Below are positions 16,482 to 24,994 of a stretch of DNA of 64,000 nucleotides, piece by piece; the stretch's first letter is position 1; each line of letters opens with the position of its first letter. Both the position numbers and the translations under genes were made by a program. The notes under the pieces were generated by a model. The model saw nothing but the letters and a program-made list of their open reading frames with translations. It was not told the DNA's origin and did not search any database. Source of the DNA: Flagellimonas sp. 389 (GTDB lineage: Bacteria; Bacteroidota; Bacteroidia; Flavobacteriales; Flavobacteriaceae); assembly GCF_018449435.1 (NCBI RefSeq), contig NZ_JAHCMU010000001.1, positions 124,001 to 188,000 of the forward strand. Direction: 5' to 3'.

Positions 16482-17204
16482 ATGAAACCAAAAAAGAACC
16501 CCAACGCTGATATAGGACGCAATAGCAGTCTTTATTTTATGATAGGTCTTACTTCTGTGCTCTTTGTAACGTGGCAATCATTAGAAGTGAAGACATATGA
16601 GAAAGAATCCGATTTTGCAAATGTAATCGAAGTAGTGGACGATCTTAAAGAGGATGTCCCGATTACGGAAACCGTGTTGACCGCCCCGCCACCGCCACCG
16701 CCAGCAGCTCCGGATGTTATAGAAATCGTTGAAGATGTCGAGGACATCGAGGAAACCATTATTGAAAGTACGGAAAGTAGCCAAGAAGTTTTTGTTGACG
16801 ATGCCGTAAGTATAGACGATGTTGAGGTTGGCGAAATGGAAGAAGAAGAGGTAGTACCTTTTGCCATTATTGAAAATGTTCCGGTATTTCCAGGATGTGA
16901 AAACTTAAGTTCAGAAGAAGAGCGTAAAGCTTGTTTTAACAGAATGGTGCAAGAACATGTGAAAAAACACTTTAAGTATCCCCCCACCGCTCTTGAAATG
17001 GGAATTACCGGCAAAGTATATGTACAATTCGTGATCGATTCCAAAGGTAGAGTAAGGGATATTAAAAAGAGAGGGCCTGATAGATTGCTAGAAGATGAAG
17101 CGGTACGAATCATCGCGGCACTTCCGACAGTGAAACCTGGTGTACAAAGAGGAAAACCTGTTAAAGTAAACTACGGGATCCCTATAAATTTTGTAATGCA
17201 GTAA
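16482..17204 (+). CDS. Energy transducer TonB
   Basis: Transmits proton-motive force from the inner membrane to TonB-dependent receptors. An N-terminal helix (YFMIGLTSVLFVTWQSLEV, about 18-36) is followed by a short proline stretch PPPPPPAAP and a long acidic linker (EDVEDIEETIIEST). The C-terminal TonB_C domain spans about residues 130-240 and contains YPPTALEMGITGKVYVQFVID and IAALPTVKPGVQRGKPVKV. The insert PVFPGCENLSSEEERKACF, with two cysteines, is typical of Bacteroidota TonB proteins. ExbB/ExbD are not nearby. It is monocistronic, with a CRP/FNR-type promoter and a strong terminator, so this TonB copy may be specialised for low-oxygen growth. Confidence 0.9.
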   Translation: MKPKKNPNADIGRNSSLYFMIGLTSVLFVTWQSLEVKTYEKESDFANVIEVVDDLKEDVPITETVLTAPPPPPPAAPDVIEIVEDVEDIEETIIESTESSQEVFVDDAVSIDDVEVGEMEEEEVVPFAIIENVPVFPGCENLSSEEERKACFNRMVQEHVKKHFKYPPTALEMGITGKVYVQFVIDSKGRVRDIKKRGPDRLLEDEAVRIIAALPTVKPGVQRGKPVKVNYGIPINFVMQ

Positions 17205-17224
17205 CTAACTTAACCATCTATAAT

Positions 17225-17262
17225 AGAGGCTCCAGAATATTTAATCGGAGCCTCTTTTTTTT
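17225..17262 (+). terminator. Intrinsic terminator after tonB
   Basis: A 9-bp stem, AGAGGCTCC at 17225-17233 with GGAGCCTCT at 17247-17255, is followed by eight Ts. It lies 20 bases past the tonB stop, between convergent genes. Confidence 0.9.
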
Positions 17263-17265
17263 GTA

Positions 17266-18462
17266 TTAAAACCAGTCAGTATTCAAGTATTCTTTATTTC
17301 TGGAAGCTGTTTCCCGACTTTTGACTACCAAATGTGTTTTATCAAACTGTCTTGCCCTGTAGCCTAGAAGGTGAAAAATAGACTTGGCCAGAAACCTTGC
17401 CACTCTTTGATCGACCAACAACGCATCTTTTTGTAACGATTCCCATCGAATCCCAGGAAATCTTACCAAAAGATGGTCGGCCTTTATTTTGCGAAGGCCT
17501 TTTGACATCCATAGAAGTATTTTGGGAATCGACCTGATATAATAAAACCCTTCATTGCCTTGATTTTGGTATAAAGGCATAAAAATCTGTTTTCTTCCCT
17601 TGGCTTTTAGAATGGCATTATTCTCCAAAGCAACATTCTCCCCGTCCGAAATCTCCTGAAAATTCACAAACCCCGGAAGCATCTTAAAATCGATTCCATG
17701 TTTTATATCGTACTGATAATAAATTTCGTAAAACTTGTTCGATACTTTACTGGAGTTCATAACCCCATTTTTGAGTGCGGTCAATTCTTTCTTGGATAGG
17801 TTTACAGAATTAGTTAGTGCCAACGTAAAATGAACAAAATCGATACAATTTTTTATAGCATTGATATCGTCATGTTGACCACTTTCATATCCGAGGGATA
17901 CATAGCCCAACTCATTGATGAAACTTAGTAAAGCCCCTACCAAATATTCCTCTATTCCCAAAACAACGGGCAATGGATAGTTCATTGCGAATTTCCTATT
18001 GAGTAAGCTATCGTTTAAAACTACAAATGGTGAAGTTTCACTGGATGTGGTATGTAAATCTATAAAGTAAAATGGCGGGGTACTTTTCTCTAAAATTTCA
18101 TTGAATAACGCATATAATGCCAACAATTCCTTTTCTTCATCCGTGCCCTGTTCTTCTTTACCCTTAATTTCATCAATCCTATCAGGTGACCAAATCCTAT
18201 TCAAATCTTCAGTCTGAAATCGCACATTCCTTTCAAGTGCCCTTAAATTTCCCGCTATGGCATACATTTCCCCGTGAATTGATTTTTGCCGAAGCTTTAA
18301 TTCACGGATAACATGTTTAAGGGCAAATATACCAGCTGGTTCATTGCCATGTATCCCCGCAAAAAAAATCACAGTTGGGCCACCTTCATCACCTTTAAGA
18401 TGGTCTATGATTCGTTCAACCTCAGTTGTTTCGTTAAGGGCATGACTATATACTTTTGGCAT
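17266..18462 (-). CDS. Succinylglutamate desuccinylase/aspartoacylase-family protein
   Basis: Zinc-dependent M14-like amidohydrolase of the AstE/AspA type. Zinc-site motifs are GIHGNEPAG (His and Glu, about residues 38-46) and the later FIDLHTTSSETSPF (His). The arginine block EDLNRIW matches the substrate-binding part. It has no signal peptide. Its start overlaps the end of the GCS2-CBS gene by 17 bases, a sign of translational coupling, so the two products probably act on related amide or peptide-like substrates. The 398 residues exceed aspartoacylase (about 310), with an extra C-terminal segment (RKIKADHLLVRFPG onward). The substrate is unknown. Confidence 0.82.
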   Translation of the reverse strand: MPKVYSHALNETTEVERIIDHLKGDEGGPTVIFFAGIHGNEPAGIFALKHVIRELKLRQKSIHGEMYAIAGNLRALERNVRFQTEDLNRIWSPDRIDEIKGKEEQGTDEEKELLALYALFNEILEKSTPPFYFIDLHTTSSETSPFVVLNDSLLNRKFAMNYPLPVVLGIEEYLVGALLSFINELGYVSLGYESGQHDDINAIKNCIDFVHFTLALTNSVNLSKKELTALKNGVMNSSKVSNKFYEIYYQYDIKHGIDFKMLPGFVNFQEISDGENVALENNAILKAKGRKQIFMPLYQNQGNEGFYYIRSIPKILLWMSKGLRKIKADHLLVRFPGIRWESLQKDALLVDQRVARFLAKSIFHLLGYRARQFDKTHLVVKSRETASRNKEYLNTDWF

Positions 18463-20314
18463 GTTTTAAGTCTACTTTACTGATTATACCCACCAAATTT
18501 GAACCTATACAAACTGGCAAACAGCCAATTTCGTAATCGTTCATTAATTGTTTTGCGGTTTCTATGGTTGTTCTTGGCTGGACTGTCACTACTTTTTTTA
18601 TCATGATGTCGGCGATTTTAGCATCCCTTTCTTCTTGTCGGTTTTTCAGCTCTTCAATATGGCTCCAAGTTAAAAGCCCGATAAGCTCTCCATTGTTATT
18701 TTCAACAGGAATGTGATGAATATTGTTCCATTGCATTATAGATACGGCCAAATCAATATAATCATCTTCGTACAACTTCATGAGCTTGGTGGACATAATT
18801 TGTCCTACCCACTTGTACGATGAAGATTCGTCACCATTTATATCTTCTAGGTTGGGCCACTTGTGTACAGGTATGTCTTTCAGTTGATTGTCAGAGATAG
18901 CTTTTGTCAATGCGACCAAAACACTATCCAACTTCATATGTTTTCTGAGGTTTCTAAAATTCTCTACTTGCCATTCCGCTCCAGTACCCTTTTTTGTTCT
19001 GGCCCTTATAATACCAAGCAGCCTATCAATATCTTTTTCATCAACCCCATGTTTTTTTAAACCTTCATAAGCTATTGGCAGCAATTCATTTACAAGTAGC
19101 TTTTTAAGTGTTATGGGTTTCCCAAGCCAGAAAAATACAGTTTGCCTACCCGTTCTCGCAGCTTTTATAAAATTGAGTTTGGCTTCTTTGAAATCCATAA
19201 CACTTGGCATGTCGTCAAACTTTTTGGGTCTTCCAACCATAAGTCCAACCCAAAATGCAAAATTCGCTAGTTCGTCTATTGCAGTAGGCCCAGACGGAAT
19301 GTACCTATTCTCAATACGCAGATGGGGCTTTCCATTTCCAACCCCATAACATGGGCGGTTCCAGCGATAAACCGTTCCATTATACAGATTGAGGGCATCT
19401 AACTTAGGGGCACCCCCATTTTTTAAGACCTCCAATGATTCTTTCTCTATGGCCTTGGTCAAAATAATGCGATGTGCTGAAATATCCTCTTTAAAAATTT
19501 CTACTACGGAATCTTTCTGCCAATGATTTCCAAAACCCACTCTGGCAATCTGCTCTTTGAGCGTATTGGTCCATTTTCTTGTGTCCAAACTTTGTTGGAA
19601 CAAAGCAATACGGGTCTCTTTCCAAAGTTCTCTGCCCAACAAAAAAGGAGAGTTACAACATATTCCCAAAACTGGACCCGCTATAGCCTGTGACCAATTA
19701 TAGCTTTTAATAAAATCATTGGGGGGAATTTGTAAGTGGAGTTGGAAACTGGTGTTACATGCTTCAAAAAGAACGGAATCATGGCGTAGCGTTAATTCAT
19801 CTACCCCTCTTATTTTTAATGAAAAGTGATCCCCTCGGAACGACTTTAAAGTTTCATTCAGTTTATAGTAACGTGGAATTGGTGTCATAAAATCGATTCC
19901 CAATTCATTTTTACTGATGGTAGGCAGAATACCGGTCAACAAAATATGTATTCCCAGTTCTTTTGCTTTTGTACGAGCCTTGTTGAGCAATTGCCCTAGT
20001 TGCTGTTCCACTTTGGAAAAACAATCACCGCCCAACTGAAATGGATCTAAGTTTATTTCAAGATTATAGCTCGCCAACTCTGTAGTAAAATGCGGATCAT
20101 CAATACGCTCCAGAAGATCTAAGGATTTCCCGGAGGGCCTGAATTCGTTATCTACCAGACACATTTCTTGTTCGGCACCAATTCTTATGATACCGTCCTC
20201 AATCAAATTACGCTCTAAGAGAAGTTCAAGAGCTTTAATATCATTAAGCAAGTGCCTTACAAAAGCTTTACGCTCCAGATCATCGGACTTACTTTTAGGA
20301 ATATGTTCTCCCAT
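18446..20314 (-). CDS. GCS2-type carboxylate-amine ligase fused to a CBS pair
   Basis: The N-terminal part (about 15-380) is a glutamate-cysteine ligase family 2 domain (YbdK-like): RIGAEQEMCLVD carries the acidic metal ligands, and FQLHLQIPPNDF and HLRIENRYIPSGPTAIDE form later active-site blocks. Residues about 495-620 form two CBS motifs (IMSTKLMKLYEDDYIDLAVSI and IMIKKVVTVQPRTTIETAKQL), which normally sense adenine nucleotides. Ligase-CBS fusion suggests energy-gated activity. The product may be gamma-glutamylcysteine or another gamma-glutamyl amide. It is followed by an overlapping AspA-like gene and preceded by a CRP/FNR-type box with correct spacing. Confidence 0.83.
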   Translation of the reverse strand: MGEHIPKSKSDDLERKAFVRHLLNDIKALELLLERNLIEDGIIRIGAEQEMCLVDNEFRPSGKSLDLLERIDDPHFTTELASYNLEINLDPFQLGGDCFSKVEQQLGQLLNKARTKAKELGIHILLTGILPTISKNELGIDFMTPIPRYYKLNETLKSFRGDHFSLKIRGVDELTLRHDSVLFEACNTSFQLHLQIPPNDFIKSYNWSQAIAGPVLGICCNSPFLLGRELWKETRIALFQQSLDTRKWTNTLKEQIARVGFGNHWQKDSVVEIFKEDISAHRIILTKAIEKESLEVLKNGGAPKLDALNLYNGTVYRWNRPCYGVGNGKPHLRIENRYIPSGPTAIDELANFAFWVGLMVGRPKKFDDMPSVMDFKEAKLNFIKAARTGRQTVFFWLGKPITLKKLLVNELLPIAYEGLKKHGVDEKDIDRLLGIIRARTKKGTGAEWQVENFRNLRKHMKLDSVLVALTKAISDNQLKDIPVHKWPNLEDINGDESSSYKWVGQIMSTKLMKLYEDDYIDLAVSIMQWNNIHHIPVENNNGELIGLLTWSHIEELKNRQEERDAKIADIMIKKVVTVQPRTTIETAKQLMNDYEIGCLPVCIGSNLVGIISKVDLKHAKSI

Positions 20315-20346
20315 GTCTAAGAACTTGATAGTTGTTGTACATCCAC

Positions 20347-20389
20347 TAAACTACAAAGCCTCAATCAATTAAAATATGACGGTTGTCAT
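20347..20389 (-). promoter_or_regulatory. CRP/FNR box and -7 element for the GCS2-CBS unit
   Basis: Extended palindrome ATATGAC-GGTT-GTCATAT at 20375-20392 (core 20378-20389). The minus-strand -7 element TAGTTTAG at 20347-20354 has one mismatch to TAnnTTTG. Spacing is 33 bp. It is back-to-back with the hemN box, 33 bp away. Confidence 0.65.
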
Positions 20390-20410
20390 ATGTAAGAAAT
20401 ACCGCATACC

Positions 20411-20453
20411 TGATAATTATCATGTTTTTTAAGCGTGTCCCCCATTAATTTTG
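20411..20453 (+). promoter_or_regulatory. CRP/FNR box and -7 element for hemN
   Basis: Perfect palindrome TGATAATTATCA at 20411-20422 and perfect -7 element TAATTTTG at 20446-20453, 33 bp centre to centre. hemN starts 21 bases further on. FNR-type control of hemN is well established in other bacteria. Confidence 0.8.
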
Positions 20454-20473
20454 AACTATAACAACATCCTACT

Positions 20474-21832
20474 ATGTGCCAACTTGTTCAAAAATATAAT
20501 GTTCCAGGTCCCAGGTATACCAGCTATCCTACGGTACCCTATTGGGATTTGGACAGCTTCTCTGGCAAACTCTGGAAGGATACCGTTGTGAAAGCGTACA
20601 ATGACAATCCGGAAGATGGTATAAGCATCTATATCCACCTTCCGTTCTGTGAAAGCATGTGCACGTTCTGTGGTTGCCATAAGCGAATTACAAAGAGACA
20701 CGAAGTTGAACTGCCCTATATTAATACTGTCTTAAAGGAATGGCAGTTATACTGCAATCTTTTAGGGGCTAAGCCAAAAATCAAGGAAATTCATCTTGGT
20801 GGAGGCACCCCAACATTTTTCTCACCAAAACATTTAAAAATACTTGTAGAAGGAATACTTAGGCTTGGAAAAAAAGCTTCTGATTCTCAATTTAGCTTTG
20901 AAGGTCATCCAAATAACACTTCAAAGGCACACCTACAGGCTCTTTTTGATGTGGGGTTTAGAAGAGTCTGTTTTGGTGTGCAAGATTACAACCATAAGGT
21001 TCAAAAAGCCATAAACAGGATTCAACCTTTTGAGAATGTTAAAAAGGTAACCGAATGGGCAAGAGAAATAGGATATACATCCATTGGACACGATATCATT
21101 TATGGATTGCCTTTTCAGGATTTCAAGGATGTAGAAACAACCATTGCAAAGACCAATGCGCTCAAACCCGATAGAATTGCTTTTTACAGCTACGCACACG
21201 TACCTTGGTTAAAAGGTAACGGTCAACGTGGTTACAAAGAGAATGACCTTCCTACTTCTTTGGAAAAAAAGGAACAGTACGAATTGGGCAAAAAAATGCT
21301 GACGGATTTTGGATATAAGGATGTGGGCATGGACCATTTTGCACTTGAAACAGATAGTTTACATGAGGCCATGGTCAAGGGAAACCTTCACCGTAATTTT
21401 ATGGGCTACACCTCGTCCAAAACCAAATTAATGATCGGTTTGGGAGCCTCAAGTATTGGGGACAGTTGGTATGGTTTTGCACAGAATGTAAAAAGCTTGG
21501 AAGAATATGAGCACTTGGTATCATGTGGTGTAATCCCAATTTATAGAGGACATATTTTAACCAAAGAAGATCAACTTATAAGAAAACATATACTCAATAT
21601 AATGTGCCAGTTTGAAACAAACTGGGGATTGGGCGAGGCACAGATACGAGATTTTCAGAAAATCATTGATAATTTATCGGAACTGGAGTCAGACGGTTTG
21701 GTGAAAATTGAATCTGAAGGAATTAAGGTAACTAAAAAAGGAAGACCTTTTGTTAGAAATATTAGCATGGCCTTTGATTTAAAATTACATCGAAAAAAAC
21801 CAGAGACCCGATTATTTTCAATGACCGTTTAA
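20474..21832 (+). CDS. hemN: Oxygen-independent coproporphyrinogen III oxidase
   Basis: Radical-SAM enzyme that decarboxylates coproporphyrinogen III to protoporphyrinogen IX without oxygen. The cluster cysteines are C59, C63 and C66 in CESMCTFC, with a fourth nearby in GCHKR. The SAM-binding block IHLGGGTPTFFSP follows. The N-terminal VPGPRYTSYPTVPYW is diagnostic for true HemN rather than HemW. The C-terminal HemN domain covers about 360-440. Length of 452 residues is standard. A USP gene follows after 17 bases. The CRP/FNR box upstream supports low-oxygen induction to supply haem for the cbb3 oxidase. Confidence 0.96.
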   Translation: MCQLVQKYNVPGPRYTSYPTVPYWDLDSFSGKLWKDTVVKAYNDNPEDGISIYIHLPFCESMCTFCGCHKRITKRHEVELPYINTVLKEWQLYCNLLGAKPKIKEIHLGGGTPTFFSPKHLKILVEGILRLGKKASDSQFSFEGHPNNTSKAHLQALFDVGFRRVCFGVQDYNHKVQKAINRIQPFENVKKVTEWAREIGYTSIGHDIIYGLPFQDFKDVETTIAKTNALKPDRIAFYSYAHVPWLKGNGQRGYKENDLPTSLEKKEQYELGKKMLTDFGYKDVGMDHFALETDSLHEAMVKGNLHRNFMGYTSSKTKLMIGLGASSIGDSWYGFAQNVKSLEEYEHLVSCGVIPIYRGHILTKEDQLIRKHILNIMCQFETNWGLGEAQIRDFQKIIDNLSELESDGLVKIESEGIKVTKKGRPFVRNISMAFDLKLHRKKPETRLFSMTV

Positions 21833-21849
21833 CCATTAAAAAGAAACAA

Positions 21850-22671
21850 ATGAAAAGTATAATTGTACCCGTAGATTTTTCAGAACAATCAGAAAAAGCC
21901 CTAAAAGCTGCAGCTACTTTAGCAAAAAATGGAGATGCAGAACTGATAGTGTTGCATATGCTAGAACTTTCTCCGGCTATTATGAGCGAATCTGGTTATG
22001 TATCACAAGAGCAAGTAGTACACCTTATAAAAATAGGAGAGCAACGTTTTTCTGACTTTTTGGACAAACCCTATCTAAAAGATGTAAAAATCATTCCTGT
22101 AATTAAACATTACAAGGTATTTAGCGAGGTTAACGAAATCGTGAAAAAGCACAATGCCGACTTGGTAGTTATGGGGTCACACGGTACAGATGGACTACAG
22201 GAGGTATTTATAGGGTCCAACACCGAGCGTGTGGTACGAACTTCTGACGTTCCCGTACTGGTCATTAAAGGCGACGAGAAACAGTTCACTCCTGAACGTT
22301 TTGTTTTTGCATGTGATTTTAAGGAGGAAAATGTTCCGGCACTTAAGCGAGCTATCAAAATTTCGGAATTGTTCAAATCCAAATTACATCTTGTTTATAT
22401 AAATACACCTGGTGATGAATTTTTAAGCACCGAGGATGCTTATAATAGAATTTCAAGATTTTTGAATATTGCTAAACTAGGCTTGGAGGTTGAAATCTAT
22501 AATGATTATACTGTTGAAAAAGGAGTCCTCAATTACAGCGAAAGCATAGCTGCCGACCTTATTGGAATTCCAACACACGGTAGACGAGGATTATCCCATT
22601 TCTTTATGGGCAGTATTGGGGAAGATATTGCCAACCATTCCGAAACTCCGGTCATCACATTTAAAATATAG
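21850..22671 (+). CDS. Universal stress protein, tandem UspA domains
   Basis: Two complete UspA domains. The first opens KSIIVPVDFSEQSEKALKAAATLA and has the ATP loop GSHGTDGLQEVFIGSNTERVV, a perfect G-x2-G-x9-G-S-N. The second ends with GIPTHGRRGLSHFFMGSIGEDI, another intact loop. Both halves should bind ATP, unlike the USP at 13.5-14.3 kb. It sits 17 bases after hemN and probably shares its promoter. A perfect palindromic terminator is located 35 bases downstream. Confidence 0.9.
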   Translation: MKSIIVPVDFSEQSEKALKAAATLAKNGDAELIVLHMLELSPAIMSESGYVSQEQVVHLIKIGEQRFSDFLDKPYLKDVKIIPVIKHYKVFSEVNEIVKKHNADLVVMGSHGTDGLQEVFIGSNTERVVRTSDVPVLVIKGDEKQFTPERFVFACDFKEENVPALKRAIKISELFKSKLHLVYINTPGDEFLSTEDAYNRISRFLNIAKLGLEVEIYNDYTVEKGVLNYSESIAADLIGIPTHGRRGLSHFFMGSIGEDIANHSETPVITFKI

Positions 22672-22705
22672 TTGATTGATTTTTTTTGATTTTTTTGAGA
22701 TTACA

Positions 22706-22737
22706 AAAATGGGGAGCTTTTAAAAGCTCCCCATTTT
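22706..22737. terminator. Bidirectional terminator, perfect 32-bp palindrome
   Basis: AAAATGGGGAGCTTTT at 22706-22721 is followed directly by its exact reverse complement at 22722-22737. Each orientation gives a GC-containing hairpin with A/T-rich flanks ending in TTTT. It separates the hemN-USP unit from the convergent DfsB-like genes. Its right half also encodes the last codons of the DfsB-like gene that stops at 22720. Confidence 0.85.
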
Positions 22738-23232
22738 ACTTTTTGCTTTTCTAATAAGTTTATAAGCCCAATCATAATGACTCGATAATACCCCAATCAA
22801 ATAGGCTCCTACAGCATTATTACCGGTCCATCCATAACGTTTGCGCTCAAACAATTCTTCATTGGTATGTGAATCTACGATTTTCATAACTTCCGCATGG
22901 GTTGCATCAAATCGTGATTTAATTTCGTTCAAATGCAAAGTGGAGTATTTTTCACGAATTTCCCTATTCAATGCTGGAATTGTACGCCAGTTATATCCCT
23001 TGGCAGGAATATCTGGTTTTTCCCCTTTCATACCAACGGTGTACCAGTCCAAGAACATTAAATGCCAATGGTGCAGATGCCCCAGTACATCCCTTATATT
23101 TCTATTCATAGTTCCTTCGGGGAAATCCTTCTCTTGCTCCTCCTGGGAAAAAGAAGCAATGTAACCATTCAACTTTTTAAAGTTCTCCGTACTTAATTCC
23201 AGTAAGTCCTTTTTTATTTTCGGTCGTGCCAT
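22720..23232 (-). CDS. ClbS/DfsB-family four-helix bundle protein
   Basis: A DinB-superfamily helical bundle of 170 residues. The DfsB-like opening (ARPKIKKDLLELSTENFKKLNGYIASFSQEE) and the conserved centre RDVLGHLHHWHLMFLDWY, with a histidine triad region, are clear. The central block GYNWRTIPALNREIREKYS is characteristic. ClbS protects against colibactin, but most family members are uncharacterised. Its C-terminal codons (SKMGSF) lie in the terminator palindrome. It starts one base after a related gene, so they form a tandem pair at the distal end of the long minus-strand run from the cbb3 locus. Confidence 0.85.
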   Translation of the reverse strand: MARPKIKKDLLELSTENFKKLNGYIASFSQEEQEKDFPEGTMNRNIRDVLGHLHHWHLMFLDWYTVGMKGEKPDIPAKGYNWRTIPALNREIREKYSTLHLNEIKSRFDATHAEVMKIVDSHTNEELFERKRYGWTGNNAVGAYLIGVLSSHYDWAYKLIRKAKSKMGSF

Positions 23233-23233
23233 A

Positions 23234-23689
23234 TCATATACGTTTTTTTAGTTGTTTCAAGTGCTTTTTGATGTGGGCGTCCACTATTTGCAAATGTTCC
23301 AGTCTCGTATAATCCCTAGAGCCTTGTTTGTAAGGAATATATTGGATCGAAGTATTAAAAATATGCCTTTGTATACTTCGTTGGGCTTTGCCAAACCTAT
23401 CTAATAGTGTAGCTATATCTACATCACGCATCGAATCGACGCTCTGTTTGTTTACATCAGAAAGCTTGCCTTTTAAAACATTTGGCTTAAGCCCCGTCGC
23501 AACACATTTAAGGTTACGTTCAAAGCTCTCATGCCAAAACACAAGATGACCTAAAATATCTTTAGCACTCCAAAGCGTATTGATTCTTTTGCTGTAATCG
23601 TAATGCTTAGTAAAGAAAAAAACAAATTCTTCTATGGTTTCATTCAACCTTTTCAGTGAGTCTTTTATATCTCCTTCAAAATTGTTCAT
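23234..23689 (-). CDS. DfsB/DinB-like four-helix bundle protein (second copy)
   Basis: A shorter relative (151 aa) of the neighbouring DfsB-like protein. Shared features are the helix AKDILGHLVFWHESFERNL, matching the RDVLGHLHHWHLMFLDWY block of its neighbour, and the same gene order of bundle helices. It keeps histidines in that helix and in HLQIVDAHIKKHLKQL near the C-terminus, which may form the usual metal site. It lies 21 bases after the CoA-transferase gene, suggesting co-transcription. The function is unknown. Confidence 0.75.
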   Translation of the reverse strand: MNNFEGDIKDSLKRLNETIEEFVFFFTKHYDYSKRINTLWSAKDILGHLVFWHESFERNLKCVATGLKPNVLKGKLSDVNKQSVDSMRDVDIATLLDRFGKAQRSIQRHIFNTSIQYIPYKQGSRDYTRLEHLQIVDAHIKKHLKQLKKRI

Positions 23690-23710
23690 CTTCCCTAGAA
23701 GAGGAAACAG

Positions 23711-24979
23711 TTATCTATTGAAACGCTCAAAAGCAGCCTTTTCCAATGTTGCACGATGGTCTGGATGCGCAATGGAAATAAGTTCCTTTGCACGTTGTTG
23801 TAAGTTTTTACCATAAAGATTCACAACACCAAACTCGGTTGCTACATAATGAACGTGTGCCCTTGTCGTGGTAACGCCTGCACCCTCCTTTAAGAATGGT
23901 GTAATTTTAGAAATTCCCTTATTGGTGACCGAGGGCATTGCAAAAATAGGCTTGCCCCCAGGTGAAAGCGAAGCTCCTCTTATAAAGTCCATTTGGCCAC
24001 CCACCCCAGAAAATTGATAGCTTCCTATAGTATCTGCACAAACCTGGCCGGTCAAGTCAATCTCAATGGCACTATTGATAGCTGTCACTTTAGGATTTCT
24101 ACGAATTCTAGCGGTATCGTTGGTATACCCCGAATCCCTAAAGTCACATATTGGGTTATCATCTATAAAATCATATAGTTTTCTAGACCCAACCGCAAAA
24201 CAGCTAACGATCTTACCCCGTTTAACTGCCTTTTCCTCTCCGGTAATTACACCACTTTCGATTAATGGCAGCACTCCATCAGAAAACATTTCTGTATGAA
24301 TGCCAAGACGTTTATGATTATTGAGGTTGGCCAGTACAGCATTGGGAATATTACCGATGCCCATCTGCAACGTAGCACCATCTTCAATTAAAGAAGCTAC
24401 ATTGATACCAATTTTTTGCTCTATATCGGATATTACGCCACTTTCGTGTTCATGTATGGGGCGATCTACCTCTGTGGCAAACTCAATTTCATCTACATGT
24501 ACAATACCGGTTCCATGCGTTCTGGGAACGCTTGGATTAATTTGTGCTATTATCTTCTTCGCAGTTCTAATAGCCGGCAATGCAACATCTACGGAAACGC
24601 CCAAAGAACAATAGCCATGTTTATCAGGAACAGAAACCTGTACAATGGCGACATCCAGTGGTAAAATGTTTCTTTTGAACAACCAAGGAATCTCACTTAA
24701 AAAAATTGGAATATAACCAGCATTGGGGGTGTTTACGCTTTTCCTTACGTTACCTCCGACAAAACAAGAATTTAAAGCGAAAGAGTGAATATAAGGCTCT
24801 TCCGTATATTTAGCATCTCCTTCTGTGTGGATGGAGACGATTTCTATATCCTTTAATTCTTTGTGACGGTCGCAAAGTGCATTGACAAGTTCATTGGGAG
24901 TCATTGCAGCTCCTTGAACAAAAACACGGTCACCCGACTTAACTACTTTTACTACTTCTTCTGCTGATGTTATTTTCAC
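23711..24979 (-). CDS. Acetyl-CoA hydrolase/CoA-transferase family protein
   Basis: Cytosolic family I CoA-transferase of the 4-hydroxybutyrate/acetate CoA-transferase type. The N-terminal half carries VFVQGAAMTPNELVNAL and the middle EDGATLQMGIGNIPNAVL. The catalytic glutamate probably lies in IHTEMFSDGVLPLIESG, and the C-terminal oxyanion block is YQFSGVGGQMDFIRGA. The length of 422 residues is normal. It moves CoA between acyl-CoA and acetate, which would help energy conservation under oxygen limitation. It follows the cbb3 accessory genes with a 15-base gap on the same strand. Confidence 0.88.
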   Translation of the reverse strand: MKITSAEEVVKVVKSGDRVFVQGAAMTPNELVNALCDRHKELKDIEIVSIHTEGDAKYTEEPYIHSFALNSCFVGGNVRKSVNTPNAGYIPIFLSEIPWLFKRNILPLDVAIVQVSVPDKHGYCSLGVSVDVALPAIRTAKKIIAQINPSVPRTHGTGIVHVDEIEFATEVDRPIHEHESGVISDIEQKIGINVASLIEDGATLQMGIGNIPNAVLANLNNHKRLGIHTEMFSDGVLPLIESGVITGEEKAVKRGKIVSCFAVGSRKLYDFIDDNPICDFRDSGYTNDTARIRRNPKVTAINSAIEIDLTGQVCADTIGSYQFSGVGGQMDFIRGASLSPGGKPIFAMPSVTNKGISKITPFLKEGAGVTTTRAHVHYVATEFGVVNLYGKNLQQRAKELISIAHPDHRATLEKAAFERFNR

Positions 24980-24994
24980 TTTTTATATATGTTT

